64,000 nt of DNA, taken from positions 1,261,181-1,325,180 of the forward strand of contig NZ_VIWP01000001.1 of assembly GCF_007829835.1 (NCBI RefSeq). The letters are read 5' to 3'. This DNA is from Neorhizobium alkalisoli (GTDB lineage: Bacteria; Pseudomonadota; Alphaproteobacteria; Rhizobiales; Rhizobiaceae). Positions 44,151-52,847 of this stretch are shown one piece after another. The notes under the pieces are model-generated. The model was not told the origin of the DNA. It did not search any database and saw nothing but the letters and a program-made list of their open reading frames with translations. Numbering within the stretch: the stretch's first letter is position 1; the number at the start of each line of letters is the position of its first letter. The translations under genes and the position numbers were made by a program.

Positions 44151-47100
44151 TCACGATCTTGCCGTTGCGAGATTGCCGATCGCCTTGGCGGCAAACAGCT
44201 CCTCGAAGCTCGGGATGCGGCCAATCCGCTCGCGGTTGCGTTCCGTCTGCTGGATGATCCAGCCATAGGTTCCGGGGCTGTCGATCGACAGCGTGTTGCG
44301 GCCGGCCAGCGCCTGGCGATAGTCGGAAAGGCGCTTTTCCGAGACGAGAACCGCAAGGCCTTCGTCGTCGTAATCGGCGATCGCCTCGCGGGCATAACGG
44401 GAGAGTTTTTGCATCAGCGCAAAATCCTCCGTCAGGATCAGGTTACGCACGGCCTTTTCCACGGCAGGTTCGGAAGGGCCGAGCGCATTCGGGACACGCG
44501 CCATGGCAAGCGACTGCGCCATGGAGAGCACCGTGTAATTGTTCAGCAACGCGAACATCCCGTCCGTATCCATCTCGCCCTGTGCCGGCGCCCGGCCGTT
44601 GAGGATCGGCTTGCGGTCACGATAGGCGAGCTTGAACTTGCGCACCTGATGGCCTGCAAGCGCATTGGACAGTTCCTCGATCAGATCCTTGCGGCTCTTT
44701 GCCTTCAGGATGGCGTCGCTATCCTGATAGAGCAGCAGTGCCCGCGGCAGGCCGTAGACGAAGTTCGACCGCTCGCTCTCGAAATTGTCGAGAAGCCAGC
44801 GTGCCTTTTCCGAACCGGTCGCCTCGATATGCCATTCGAGCATCATGCGGATCGCGTCGGCATGGAAGGCGGCATGTGGGGCTTCCGGGTCGGCGATCGA
44901 GCCGATGAGGATCGAATCGTGGCTGATGTTCTTCTGCAGGTCGCCGTAAGGATCGTATTGGTAGAAGAAGCCGCCGCTCATGCCGTTGCCGACACCCTTG
45001 CCAAAGGCGCCGAGGTTGAGAACGGCACCATTGGTCATGTATTCACAGCAGAAATCACCGACACCCTCGACCACTGCGGTGGAGCCGGAATTGCGCACGG
45101 CAAAACGGTCGCCGGCCTGGCCTTCGACGAACAGGCGGCCGCCAGTGGCGCCGAACAGCGCGAAATTGCCGATCAGCACATTGCCGCCCGCCTCATGCGA
45201 ACCGCCACCCGGCGAGCGCACGGAGATCGTGCCGCCATTGGCGCTCTTGCCGACACCGTCATTGCAGGTGCCGGTATGGGTGAGCATCATCCCGTCATTG
45301 CAGAAGGCGCCATAGGACTGGCCAGCCGAGCCGGACGTCGCGATCTTCACCGAGCCTGCATCGAGGAAACGACGGCCGCGCTTGTCCTGCCGGACGGCGG
45401 GGAGATGGCGCGTGTCATTTTCCGTCAGCTCGTGGTTCAGCATACGCTCGATATCGACCGCAAGCTGGCCACCGACCGACTTGTTGCAGTTGTTGAGGTG
45501 TCGGTTGCCGCCGAGCTCGACGGTTGGCTGGGCGCCATCGATCAGGGCCGAACGCACCATGTCGATGAAGGCGTCGTCGACCGCATAATCCTTTTCCATA
45601 TAGACGGGGTTGGCGATCTTCACCTCTTCGACGACCTGCAACATCGCCCGCAGGTCGAGCTGGCCGACGCTGGAAGGGTGGTCGAGGAGATGCAGCAGAT
45701 CGCTGCGGCCGCGCGCCGCCCGCAGGGACTTCAGGCCGAGCGATGCGAGAATCTCGCGGGTCTCGTGCGCGATGTTGAGCAGATATTGCGCCAGTGCCCG
45801 CGGGTCGCCGTCGAAAACTTCGGAATTGGTGGTGAGGCCTGCGGGGCACTTGATGTTGCAGTTCTTCGCCATGACGCATTTCAGCATCATCAACGCCGTC
45901 GTGCCGAATTCAAAACTGTCGCCGCCGAGCAGCGCCGACTTGACGACATCGCTTGCCGTCTGATGTGCGCCGGAGCAACGCAGCGTTACCTTCTGGCGAA
46001 GGCCGTTGGCTGAGAGCGCCTGATGCACTTCGGCAATGCCGATTTCCGCCGCGCGACCGGTATATTTCAGGCTCGTGACTGCAGCGGCACCGGTGCCGCC
46101 AGTATTACCAGCGACGTTGATGACGTCAGCGCCTGCCTTGGCGACACCGACCGCAATCGTGCCGATGCCTTCCGAGGAGACGAGCTTGACGACGACGCGG
46201 ACGCGGGCCGCCTTGCAATCGTGGATCAGCTGAGCCAGATCCTCGATCGAATAGGTGTCATGATGCGGCGGCGGCGAGACCAGCTCGACGCCGGGCGTGC
46301 CGCCACGTGCGGCGGCGATCTCGACCGTCACCTTGGCGGCGGGAAGCTGGCCGCCTTCGCCGGGCTTGGCGCCTTGGCCGATCTTGATCTCCAGCTCTTC
46401 CAGCATCGGATCGGCCAGATAGCCGGCCCAGATGCCGAAACGGCCCGAAGCGAACTGCTTGATGCGCGAGGCGCGGATCGTGCCGTAGCGCGAAATATGC
46501 TCGCCGCCTTCACCGGAATTCGACATGCCGCCGACCATGTTGGTGCCGTGCGCCACCGCCTCATGGGCATTGGCAACGAGGGCACCGTGGCTCATGGCAC
46601 CGGAGGCGAGAAGCGGAGTGATTTCGCTTGCGGGCTGGACATCATCCAGCGAGATGCCCGCGGGCGCCGTATCGAGAAGGCGCAGATAGGCGAGAGCCTG
46701 TCCTTGAGCATGCACAGCGAGTGCGCCGCCTTCCAGCCAATGGCCGAGAATGTCGGCCTTGAAGCGGGCGACGAGCGATTGCCCGAGTGCGGCGAGCCGT
46801 GCAAGGTCGCTGCCGAGTGGACCGGCGAGGCTGAGCCGGAACGTATCTTCGGTCAACGCCTGGCACGTCAGGCCGCGGACGAGAAAGCTGTTATTGCCCT
46901 TGCGGGAAAAGCGCTTCATCTCCTTGCGGAAATCATCGGGCGAAGTCGCAAAGCTGACGTCGGCCGGGAAGGCGAGAACATCGCGAAGGGCTGCCGGGCG
47001 ACGAGAGCGTTCTTCCGTCATCATCCGCACGAAGGAGCGATAACCTGGGGTGATGGCAAAGCGGTTGATCGCGTCCGGAGACAGGCGGTCGTAGCTCGTG

Positions 47101-49646
47101 TTCGTATAGGCGGCATCATCGATACCGAAGGCGTCGTCGAGGCGGTTCAGCGTCAGCAGGCGCAGGAACGGATCCTCTTCACCATCCGGCTCGGCAAATG
47201 TCGGCTTTTCTTCGGTCATGTCGACGAAACCGCGCACGGCCGTCGTGCCGAAGGAGTGCCCTGCGCCCTCGGCGCGTTCCTTGAAGAGGCCGAGCAACGG
47301 AATGTCGTCCTCTGCCTTCACCGTCAGCGCCTTGGCATGCCAATCGGCGACGGCCTGGGCGATGACCTTGAAATCGACGCCGCCGACCGGCGTCCGGACG
47401 TTCGGGAAGTAACGGTTGAGCACCGGATCGCTAGTATCGAGGAAATTCGGCTCGAAGAATTCGCCGCCGACATAACTTTCGGCGGTGCATAGGCCGACCT
47501 TGCCCATGGTCTTCATCAGCGACTTTTCGGCCGCCTTGGCGAAACGCTTGAAGGCCTTGTCCGCTTCAACACCGAACTTTTCCTCGGCGCGAAACTGCAC
47601 ACCGAGCGGATAGATGGCCGAAGCGCCGAAACCAAGGGCCGCCGCGATATGATGCGAGGAGGAGATCTGGCCGCTTTCCACGACCAGCGAAACGCGCAGG
47701 CGCGCACCTTCCTCGATGAGCTTCTGGTTGATTGCCGAGACGACGAGGATCATCGGCAGTGCCGCACGGTCCCGCGCAACGTGCCGGTCGGTGACGATCG
47801 CGATACCGCCCTCATCCCGGGCGAAAGCGGCAATGGCGCCGCACAGCTGGGCGATGCCGGCTTCCAGCGCGCGGGCATTCTCTGCTGCATCGTCGAGAAC
47901 CGGAGCATAGAGCATCTCGAAGCGGCGAACGGGCGTTTCGGTCTGCTCGCGCAGCTTCAGCATGTCGAGATGGGTCAGGATCGGCGAGGGGACGACGATC
48001 TGGCGCGCAGCCTTCGCACCGATATTCGGCTTGGCGCCGAGCGCGATACGCAGCGTCATCCCATCCGCTTCGCGGATGCTGTCGAGCGGCGGGTTGGTGA
48101 CCTGGGCGAAACGCTGTGAAAAATATTTCGCAACGCCGCCTTCCTGATCGGAGAGCGCGTTGATCGCATTGCCGTAACCCATGGCGGAGATCTTTTCCGC
48201 CCCGGTCGCCAGCATCGGGTCCATCAGGAACTTGAAGCTTTCCTGATTGTGCGAATAGGCGACGTAACGCTGATGGCGTTCCAGATCGCCATTGTAGCGC
48301 AGTGGCGAACCCTGGGCTTCCGCCGGGATTTCCGGCAGATCGGCAAGGCGCACGCGTGCACCGACGAGAAGATCGCGATAGGGCTTGCGGGCGGCAAGCA
48401 TTTCCAGCGCTTCGACCGTGCCATAGGCGCGCTTTTCGACATGGTCGTAAACCAGCATGCCGCCGGCCTCGATGCGGCCGCGGTTCAGCACAGTTTCCGG
48501 CGGAAAGGCGATCTGGCCGGCTTCCGACATGACGCAGAGATAATCTTCCGTCTCGACGGTGCGCAGCGGGCGCAGTCCGAGGCGGTCGAGACGCGCGCCG
48601 ATGATATCGCCATTGCCGAAAATCAGCGCCGCGGGACCGTCGTTCTTTTCTTCGTAGAGCGAGAAATATTCGAGCATGGCAACGACGTCGGCCGACAGCG
48701 TATCGTCGTTTTCCCAGGCTGGCGGCATCATCGAGACAACAGCGGTCACGAGATCAAGGCCATCCTCCATCACGCGCGATTGCAGCGTCTGGTCGAGGCG
48801 GCAACTGTCCGATTGCCCCTTGGGGCGAATGATCGAGGCGTTCTTTGCGGCAGCAATCGCCGCTTCGGAGAGGCGGTTCTTTCGGTCCGTGTTCAGTTCG
48901 CCGTTATGCGCCATCTGCCGGAAGGGCTGGGCCATGGATGGGTGCGGATCGGTATTGGTCGAGAACCGCGTGTGGAAATACATGGTATGGATCGAATGAT
49001 CCGGGTCCACCAGATCGCGGAAGTAAGGAATGACCTCGTTCGAGTTGAGGCGTCCCTTCAGCACCTGGGTGCGGGCGCTGAGCGAGATCGGGTAAAGCCC
49101 TGCCAGTTCGGCGCGCGTATAAGCCTCGGCCTCGATGGCAAGCAGCGCCTTGTGAATGCGAAAATCGAATTCGGCCAGCAGGGCCGTCTCGCTGTGACAG
49201 CTGAACACCCATTGGCGGATCTCCAGCTGATGGCGGATGGCGGCCGGCCGGATCGCTTCGTTGTCCACCGGCACGTCGCGCTTGAGCAGAATCTCGAAAC
49301 CCTGCTCGGCCAATGCAGTTTCGATGACATGCTCCGCCTGCGAATGGAAAGCGAGATCGGCGGGCAGAAAGAAGTTGCCGACACCGAAGCGATGCGGCTG
49401 AAGATCGGCGCGGCCGGTGAGCTTGCGGAAGAAGCTCAGAGATAGGTCCGTTGCGATACCAGCTCCATCGCCTACACCCTCGGCCGACATGCCGCCGCGA
49501 TGCGGAACGGCACAGAGCGCCTCATGGCCTCTGAGCAAGACGTCGTGGGTCTGAATGCTGTCCTTTCGCGTTATAAACCCCACGCCACAGCTGTTTTTCT
49601 CCTGGGCCGGATCGTAGAGGCCGAAAAGCGCAGTGTTCGATTCCAT
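44151..49646 (-). CDS. Glutamate synthase large-subunit homologue with C-terminal extension
   Basis: Protein of 1831 residues against about 1500 for bacterial GltB. The amidotransferase domain begins at Cys20 after a short propeptide (EKNS|CGVGF), with HRGGMSAEGVGDGAGI and HNGELNT following. The FMN-binding synthase domain has SNSGEGGEHISRYG, IGQGAKPGEGGQLP, NVAGNTGGTGAA, and the [3Fe-4S] cysteines C-x5-C-x4-C (CVMAKNCNIKCPAG). The GXGXG barrel follows (NDGVGKSANGGTISVRSPGG). The last 200 residues or so, after FVYGLPRALLL, have no recognised domain. No gltD lies nearby; a diflavin reductase gene follows instead. The ATG follows GATGGAG. Confidence 0.88.
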   Translation of the reverse strand: MESNTALFGLYDPAQEKNSCGVGFITRKDSIQTHDVLLRGHEALCAVPHRGGMSAEGVGDGAGIATDLSLSFFRKLTGRADLQPHRFGVGNFFLPADLAFHSQAEHVIETALAEQGFEILLKRDVPVDNEAIRPAAIRHQLEIRQWVFSCHSETALLAEFDFRIHKALLAIEAEAYTRAELAGLYPISLSARTQVLKGRLNSNEVIPYFRDLVDPDHSIHTMYFHTRFSTNTDPHPSMAQPFRQMAHNGELNTDRKNRLSEAAIAAAKNASIIRPKGQSDSCRLDQTLQSRVMEDGLDLVTAVVSMMPPAWENDDTLSADVVAMLEYFSLYEEKNDGPAALIFGNGDIIGARLDRLGLRPLRTVETEDYLCVMSEAGQIAFPPETVLNRGRIEAGGMLVYDHVEKRAYGTVEALEMLAARKPYRDLLVGARVRLADLPEIPAEAQGSPLRYNGDLERHQRYVAYSHNQESFKFLMDPMLATGAEKISAMGYGNAINALSDQEGGVAKYFSQRFAQVTNPPLDSIREADGMTLRIALGAKPNIGAKAARQIVVPSPILTHLDMLKLREQTETPVRRFEMLYAPVLDDAAENARALEAGIAQLCGAIAAFARDEGGIAIVTDRHVARDRAALPMILVVSAINQKLIEEGARLRVSLVVESGQISSSHHIAAALGFGASAIYPLGVQFRAEEKFGVEADKAFKRFAKAAEKSLMKTMGKVGLCTAESYVGGEFFEPNFLDTSDPVLNRYFPNVRTPVGGVDFKVIAQAVADWHAKALTVKAEDDIPLLGLFKERAEGAGHSFGTTAVRGFVDMTEEKPTFAEPDGEEDPFLRLLTLNRLDDAFGIDDAAYTNTSYDRLSPDAINRFAITPGYRSFVRMMTEERSRRPAALRDVLAFPADVSFATSPDDFRKEMKRFSRKGNNSFLVRGLTCQALTEDTFRLSLAGPLGSDLARLAALGQSLVARFKADILGHWLEGGALAVHAQGQALAYLRLLDTAPAGISLDDVQPASEITPLLASGAMSHGALVANAHEAVAHGTNMVGGMSNSGEGGEHISRYGTIRASRIKQFASGRFGIWAGYLADPMLEELEIKIGQGAKPGEGGQLPAAKVTVEIAAARGGTPGVELVSPPPHHDTYSIEDLAQLIHDCKAARVRVVVKLVSSEGIGTIAVGVAKAGADVINVAGNTGGTGAAAVTSLKYTGRAAEIGIAEVHQALSANGLRQKVTLRCSGAHQTASDVVKSALLGGDSFEFGTTALMMLKCVMAKNCNIKCPAGLTTNSEVFDGDPRALAQYLLNIAHETREILASLGLKSLRAARGRSDLLHLLDHPSSVGQLDLRAMLQVVEEVKIANPVYMEKDYAVDDAFIDMVRSALIDGAQPTVELGGNRHLNNCNKSVGGQLAVDIERMLNHELTENDTRHLPAVRQDKRGRRFLDAGSVKIATSGSAGQSYGAFCNDGMMLTHTGTCNDGVGKSANGGTISVRSPGGGSHEAGGNVLIGNFALFGATGGRLFVEGQAGDRFAVRNSGSTAVVEGVGDFCCEYMTNGAVLNLGAFGKGVGNGMSGGFFYQYDPYGDLQKNISHDSILIGSIADPEAPHAAFHADAIRMMLEWHIEATGSEKARWLLDNFESERSNFVYGLPRALLLYQDSDAILKAKSRKDLIEELSNALAGHQVRKFKLAYRDRKPILNGRAPAQGEMDTDGMFALLNNYTVLSMAQSLAMARVPNALGPSEPAVEKAVRNLILTEDFALMQKLSRYAREAIADYDDEGLAVLVSEKRLSDYRQALAGRNTLSIDSPGTYGWIIQQTERNRERIGRIPSFEELFAAKAIGNLATARS

Positions 49647-49805
49647 GGGCCAGCTCCATCAGAAATATGTCAGTGGAGTTGACCTAATTAACAAGACTTA
49701 ACGAGTCAAGTTTAAAGAGTTGTGCGCCGCAGCATGGGGTTGAGATGGAAGGCTCGGGTCGTCTGTTCGGTGCCTTCAATCTGAGCATTTTTCCAAAACA
49801 AACAA

Positions 49806-49836
49806 AAACAGCGGCGAGATTGCTCCGCCGCTGTTT
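49806..49836 (-). terminator. Rho-independent terminator downstream of ribB
   Basis: Perfect 11-bp stem AAACAGCGGCG/CGCCGCTGTTT around nine bases. On the minus strand it is followed by a T-rich tail (TTTTTGTTTGTTTTGG), and it lies about 40 bases past the ribB stop, upstream of the GltB-like gene. Confidence 0.9.
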
Positions 49837-49878
49837 CATTGTCAGGGTCCGCAGGCCCTATTGAATGGATCCGATGTT

Positions 49879-50511
49879 CTAGGCGGCCTTCGTTTCCAGC
49901 CCTTCGCGCTCGCCCATGTAGGCGATCAGATCTTCAATCGTCACGATGAGCAGGCCGTTCTTTTCGGCAAAGATTTCGAGATCGGGCAGCCGTGCCATGG
50001 TGCCGTCGTCATTGGCGACCTCGCAGATGACGCCAGACGGAAGTTTTCCGGCCAGCCGGCAAAGGTCGACGGCAGCTTCCGTATGTCCCGGCCGGCCAAG
50101 AACGCCATCCGGATGTGCCCGGAGAGGAAAAATATGTCCAGGACGGGCAAAATCGTCCGGGCGCGAGGCGGGATCGACAAGAGCCTTGACGGTTGCGGCC
50201 CGGTCTGCGGCCGATATGCCCGTTGTGGTGCCGGGGAGGTAATCGACGGAAACGGTGAAGGCGGTCTTCATCGATTCCGTATTATTGGGAACCATCAGCG
50301 GGATTTCGAGTGCGTCGAGGCGTTCGTGATCCATCGACACGCAGATCAGGCCACGTGCCTTGTTCATCATGAACGCGATCTTTTCAGCCGTTGCGTCTTG
50401 CGATGCGAATACGAGGTCGCCCTCGTTTTCACGGCTCTGGTCATCGACAACCACAACGATCTCCCCGCGGGAGATAGCAGCGATTGCATCTTCAATTCTG
50501 GAAATCGGCAT
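49879..50511 (-). CDS. ribB: 3,4-dihydroxy-2-butanone 4-phosphate synthase
   Basis: Single-domain RibB of 210 residues, converting ribulose 5-phosphate to 3,4-dihydroxy-2-butanone 4-phosphate and formate for riboflavin synthesis. Active-site patterns are present: VVVDDQSRENEGDLVFAS, YLPGTTTGISAADRAAT, FARPGHIFPLRAHPDGVLGRPGHTEAAVDL. No GTP cyclohydrolase II domain is fused. It stands alone, preceded by an FMN riboswitch and followed by a terminator, so flavin feedback is direct. Confidence 0.96.
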   Translation of the reverse strand: MPISRIEDAIAAISRGEIVVVVDDQSRENEGDLVFASQDATAEKIAFMMNKARGLICVSMDHERLDALEIPLMVPNNTESMKTAFTVSVDYLPGTTTGISAADRAATVKALVDPASRPDDFARPGHIFPLRAHPDGVLGRPGHTEAAVDLCRLAGKLPSGVICEVANDDGTMARLPDLEIFAEKNGLLIVTIEDLIAYMGEREGLETKAA

Positions 50512-50628
50512 TTACAAGTCTTTCAAGGGTTAAGCCGGTGAAGGCTGTTGCATCGGCTTGCGCCGACAAAACTTTCCCTTGGGCGAACAAGCGCCACGGG
50601 CAGCCCGGTTAAAGGCCGCCGCGGGTTG

Positions 50629-50764
50629 GTCTCTTCCATCCGGACTATACCGTCGGCTCCGGCATCGCACCGGATCTGCTGACCTTCCTTTTGGGGAAGC
50701 GCTCGCGGGCTCCGGGACAAGTCCCGATACCGCCGGTGGGGAGTTTCACCCCGCCCTGAGAACA
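50629..50764 (-). ncRNA. FMN riboswitch (RFN element)
   Basis: Minus strand shows the conserved RFN blocks in order: TTCTCAGGGCGGGGTGAAA, CCCACCGGCGGT, AGCCCGCGAGCG, GGTCAGCAGATCCGGT, then GCCGACGGTATAGTCCGGAT and GGAAGAGA. It lies 117 bases before ribB. The region between aptamer and start codon (50512-50628) has small hairpins, such as TCGGC/GCCGA at 50553-50566, but no clear terminator, so control may be at translation. The remaining 101 bases to the DeoR gene hold nothing recognised. Confidence 0.96.
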
Positions 50765-50865
50765 GAAGAAATGTATTTCAACATCCGCTTGGATTGCAAC
50801 CCTTTGACATGCCTCAAACAGCCTCGGAATGAGGAAAATGTTGCGGCTGCGAAAAGGTGGGTGAT

Positions 50866-51675
50866 TTATTTTGCTATCAGGACCTCGATGCCGCGCTTTT
50901 CGAATTCGCGGGCGTCGCGGTCGGAAATGCCGTCATCGGTGATGAAGGAATGGATCACGTCGAGCGATCCGAGACGGGTGAAGGAAGAGCGGTTGATCTT
51001 GGTGCTGTCGGCGACGAGATAGACATGCGCCGCAGCCTTGATCATCGCTTCCTTGAGCTGGAGATCGGCAAAACTCGGATAGGTCAGGCCGGCATCGAGC
51101 GCCACGCCGGCCGTCGCCAGGAACAGCTTTCCGGCAAAGATGTTGCGGAAATACTCGACCGACTTGTCGCCCGACAGCGACAGCGTCGGCGACTTGAACT
51201 GGCCGCCCGGCATATGCACCGCAAATGTCGGCACGGAGCCGAGGATGATTGCGATGTTCAGCGCATTGGTGATCAGCGTCAGGTCTCGCCGGCTGGTGAG
51301 CCGCGTCGCGATCTCGGTTGTCGTCGTGCCGGCATCGAGGATCAGCGTCTCGCCATCCTTGACCAGGCTTGCCGCCAGCGCGCCGATCCGGCGTTTCTTG
51401 TCCATGTTCTCCTGGTGATGGAGCGTCATGGTTCCGGTTTGCGGCGCCGTCGTGTTGAGGAAGGCGCCGCCGTGCTCGCGGGTGATGAAGCCTTCGTTCT
51501 CCAGCCTCTCGAGATCCTGGCGAATGGTCGCTTCCGATACATGGAAGGCACTCGCCAGTTCCCGCACACGGGCAGACCCTTCCTCCTGGAGCCATTCGAG
51601 GATGCGCCGGCGTCTCGGCTCGGACAGAAGTCCGATCATCGATTCCGAAGCATCATTCTCGTTCTTCGCTTCCAT
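50866..51675 (-). CDS. DeoR-family transcriptional regulator
   Basis: Regulator of 269 residues from ATG 51675 (ribosome site AGGCAGGA); GTG 51708 would be longer. The winged helix (RILEWLQEEGSARVRELASAFHVSEATIRQDLERLENEGFITREHGGA) is followed by a DeoRC sugar-phosphate isomerase-like domain (LILDAGTTTTEIA, VYLVADSTKINRSSF). It lies downstream of the sugar importer operon on the same strand, 90 bases from the permease gene. AATCGAA/TTCGATT boxes occur both upstream of this gene and in the divergent control region at 56002-56430. Confidence 0.9.
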   Translation of the reverse strand: MEAKNENDASESMIGLLSEPRRRRILEWLQEEGSARVRELASAFHVSEATIRQDLERLENEGFITREHGGAFLNTTAPQTGTMTLHHQENMDKKRRIGALAASLVKDGETLILDAGTTTTEIATRLTSRRDLTLITNALNIAIILGSVPTFAVHMPGGQFKSPTLSLSGDKSVEYFRNIFAGKLFLATAGVALDAGLTYPSFADLQLKEAMIKAAAHVYLVADSTKINRSSFTRLGSLDVIHSFITDDGISDRDAREFEKRGIEVLIAK

Positions 51676-51706
51676 TCGGTCCTGCCTAAACCCTGCAATC
51701 GCAACC

Positions 51707-51724
51707 AATCGAAACTATTCGATT
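51707..51724. promoter_or_regulatory. Candidate DeoR operator upstream of the DeoR gene
   Basis: Perfect inverted repeat AATCGAA-ACTA-TTCGATT, 32 bases upstream of the chosen start. The same half-sites recur at 56237-56243 and 56264-56270, which supports one regulator acting on both. Confidence 0.6.
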
Positions 51725-51764
51725 CTTCTGATCCTTACAGCAAGCGTCCGAAGCCTCCAAATCC

Positions 51765-52847
51765 TCAATTGGCGTTCTGCTGCAGGACGACGCGGGCCTG
51801 GAGCTTCTGCTGGACCTGATCGACGACCACGGCGGCGATGATGACGAGGCCTTTGATCACTGTCTGCCAGAAGGACGAGACGCCCATCATGATGAGGCCG
51901 TCGGCGAGAATGCCGATGACGAAGGCGCCGACAATCGTGCCGCCGACCCGTCCGCGTCCGCCGGACATCGACGTGCCGCCGAGAACGGCTGCGGCAATCG
52001 CGTTGAGCTCAAAGGTTTCGCCGGTCGCCGGATGGCTGGCCTGCAGCTGCGAGGAGATGATCAGGCCGACAAGGGCGGCGCAAAGGCCGGAGAACATGTA
52101 GACGAAGAGCTTGATGCGGTCGACATTCACGCCGGATAGCGCCGCTCCGCGTTCATTGCCGCCGACCGCATAGATATGCCGGCCAAGCGGCGTACGGCTG
52201 GCGAAATAGGCGGCGATCAGGGCAACGACGACCATGATCCAGACGGAGACCGGCAGGCCGAGAAACGTGCCCGAGCCGATGATGCGGAACGTGTCGGAGC
52301 CGTAATCCGGATTGCCCGCAAGGTTCGGGAATGTACGGCCGTCGGAGAAGAGAAGGGCGGCGCCACGGGCCACGTAAAGCGTGCCGAGAGTGGCAATGAA
52401 GGGCGCGACGTTCAATTTGGTTATCAATAACCCGTTGATCCAGCCGATGAAGACGCCGACGACGAGGGCGATCAGGCAGATCTCGATCGTGTTGAACTGC
52501 AGGCTGTAGCCGATGCCCAAAAAACCGAGATCGATACCGTAAAGCACGAGATAACCGGCAACCATGGCGCAGAGGCCGACGATCGAGCCGACCGAAAGAT
52601 CGATGCCGCCGGCGACGATGACGAATGTCATGCCGATCGCCAGAAGCGCGTTCTGGGCAACGTGTTTGGAGACGATCAGCATATTGCCGGTTGTCAGGAA
52701 GTTCGGCGCGGCAAATGCGAAAAAGGCAAAGACCAGGATCAGAGCCACGAAGGTGCGCATATGCAGAAGCAACAGAAGTGCCGATGTTCGGGACCTGTGG
52801 CCACCAATGACCGTCTTGACGTTGCCTGCGGCGTCGATGCTGCTCAT
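51765..52847 (-). CDS. Sugar ABC transporter permease (RbsC family)
   Basis: Permease of 360 residues of the monosaccharide BPD_transp_2 type. Typical stretches are MTFVIVAGGIDLSVGSIVGLCAMVAGYLV, WINGLLITKLNVAPFIATLGTLYVARG, VGGNERGAALSGVNVDRIKLFVYMFSG and LNAIAAAVLGGTSMSGGRGRVGGTIVGA. Its start overlaps the ATPase stop by four bases. The transporter takes up a monosaccharide processed by the divergent enzymes. Confidence 0.93.
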   Translation of the reverse strand: MSSIDAAGNVKTVIGGHRSRTSALLLLLHMRTFVALILVFAFFAFAAPNFLTTGNMLIVSKHVAQNALLAIGMTFVIVAGGIDLSVGSIVGLCAMVAGYLVLYGIDLGFLGIGYSLQFNTIEICLIALVVGVFIGWINGLLITKLNVAPFIATLGTLYVARGAALLFSDGRTFPNLAGNPDYGSDTFRIIGSGTFLGLPVSVWIMVVVALIAAYFASRTPLGRHIYAVGGNERGAALSGVNVDRIKLFVYMFSGLCAALVGLIISSQLQASHPATGETFELNAIAAAVLGGTSMSGGRGRVGGTIVGAFVIGILADGLIMMGVSSFWQTVIKGLVIIAAVVVDQVQQKLQARVVLQQNAN

